Positions 5,759-6,025 of a stretch of DNA of 6,025 nucleotides are shown here, piece by piece. Source of the stretch: Propionicimonas sp. (GTDB lineage: Bacteria; Actinomycetota; Actinomycetes; Propionibacteriales; Propionibacteriaceae); contig JAVHXR010000181.1 of NCBI GenBank assembly GCA_031119515.1, positions 1-6,025 on the forward strand, in the 5' to 3' direction. A model generated the notes under the pieces. The model was given only the letters and a program-made list of their open reading frames with translations, was not told the DNA's origin and made no database searches. The translations under genes were made by a program, and so were the position numbers. Numbering within the stretch: the stretch's first letter is position 1; every line of letters begins with the position of its first letter.

Positions 5759-6025
5759 ATGTCCACTCCCGTCCCACTGCCCGCGCTCGGTGAGAGCGTC
5801 ACCGAGGGGACCATCTCGCGGTGGCTGAAGCGCGTCGGCGACACGGTGGCGATGGACGAGCCGCTGGTGGAGGTGTCCACCGACAAGGTCGACACCGAGA
5901 TCCCCTCCCCTGCGGCCGGTGTGGTACTCGAGATCCTGGTGCCCGAGGACGGCACCGCGCAGGTCGGAGCCGTCCTGGCGGTGATCGGCGACCCGTCGGA
6001 GGCGGGCGGGGCCGCGCCCCAGGCA
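5759..6025 (+). CDS. sucB: Dihydrolipoamide acyltransferase (E2 of a 2-oxoacid dehydrogenase complex), partial, N-terminal lipoyl domain
   Basis: Encodes the swinging-arm core subunit that passes acyl groups from the E1 enzyme to coenzyme A. Only 89 residues are in the window. They form a complete biotinyl/lipoyl domain starting STPVPLPALGESVTEG (2-17), with the lipoylation lysine Lys43 in the classic EVSTDKVDTEI turn (38-48), followed by PSPAAGVV (49-56) and VGAVLAVIG (69-77). From 78 onward an Ala/Gly/Pro-rich stretch begins, the usual flexible linker to a second lipoyl or a peripheral-subunit-binding domain. The STDKVDTEIPSP pattern is typical of actinobacterial SucB/DlaT proteins. In mycobacteria the equivalent DlaT serves pyruvate dehydrogenase, so whether this one acts on pyruvate, 2-oxoglutarate or both cannot be told from this fragment; dlaT is an equally fair name. 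It has its own promoter candidate and ribosome site. Confidence 0.95.
   Translation, partial: MSTPVPLPALGESVTEGTISRWLKRVGDTVAMDEPLVEVSTDKVDTEIPSPAAGVVLEILVPEDGTAQVGAVLAVIGDPSEAGGAAPQA

Overview
The window reads as chromosomal housekeeping DNA from a very GC-rich actinobacterium. The evidence is the strong G/C bias at third codon positions, the GTG starts, the TAGGCT-type -10 elements, and a gene neighbourhood (gcvT, pepA, 2-oxoacid dehydrogenase E2) that recurs in Actinomycetota. Genus cannot be fixed from sequence alone. I see no mobile element, tRNA, rRNA, CRISPR array or phage gene, and no gene-free stretch longer than about 125 bases.

Layout: on the minus strand, reading leftward, an iron-containing alcohol dehydrogenase homologue (979-2118) is followed 16 bases later by gcvT, the glycine cleavage T protein, which runs off the left edge (1-962). 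A 113-base divergent intergenic region (2119-2231) separates these from a plus-strand pair: pepA leucyl aminopeptidase (2232-3728) and a FAD-dependent oxidoreductase of the 3-ketosteroid-dehydrogenase-like group (3728-5323), coupled through a one-base stop/start overlap (TGATG). A small unrecognised minus-strand gene (5312-5635) meets the flavoprotein tail to tail with a 12-base overlap. It is divergent from a lipoyl-domain E2 acyltransferase gene (sucB/dlaT, from 5759) that is cut by the right edge.

Functional reading: gcvT and the E2 gene both belong to lipoate-linked central metabolism. GcvT takes the aminomethyl group from lipoylated H protein, and E2 carries its own lipoyl group. pepA is peptide turnover. 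The alcohol dehydrogenase and the flavoprotein are oxidoreductases of unassigned substrate placed between these conserved genes, and each lacks one or more residues that define the best-studied members of its family. They are the most interesting items here. I found no convincing new multi-gene system; the findings are mostly about these two enzymes, the small gene, and compact expression signals.
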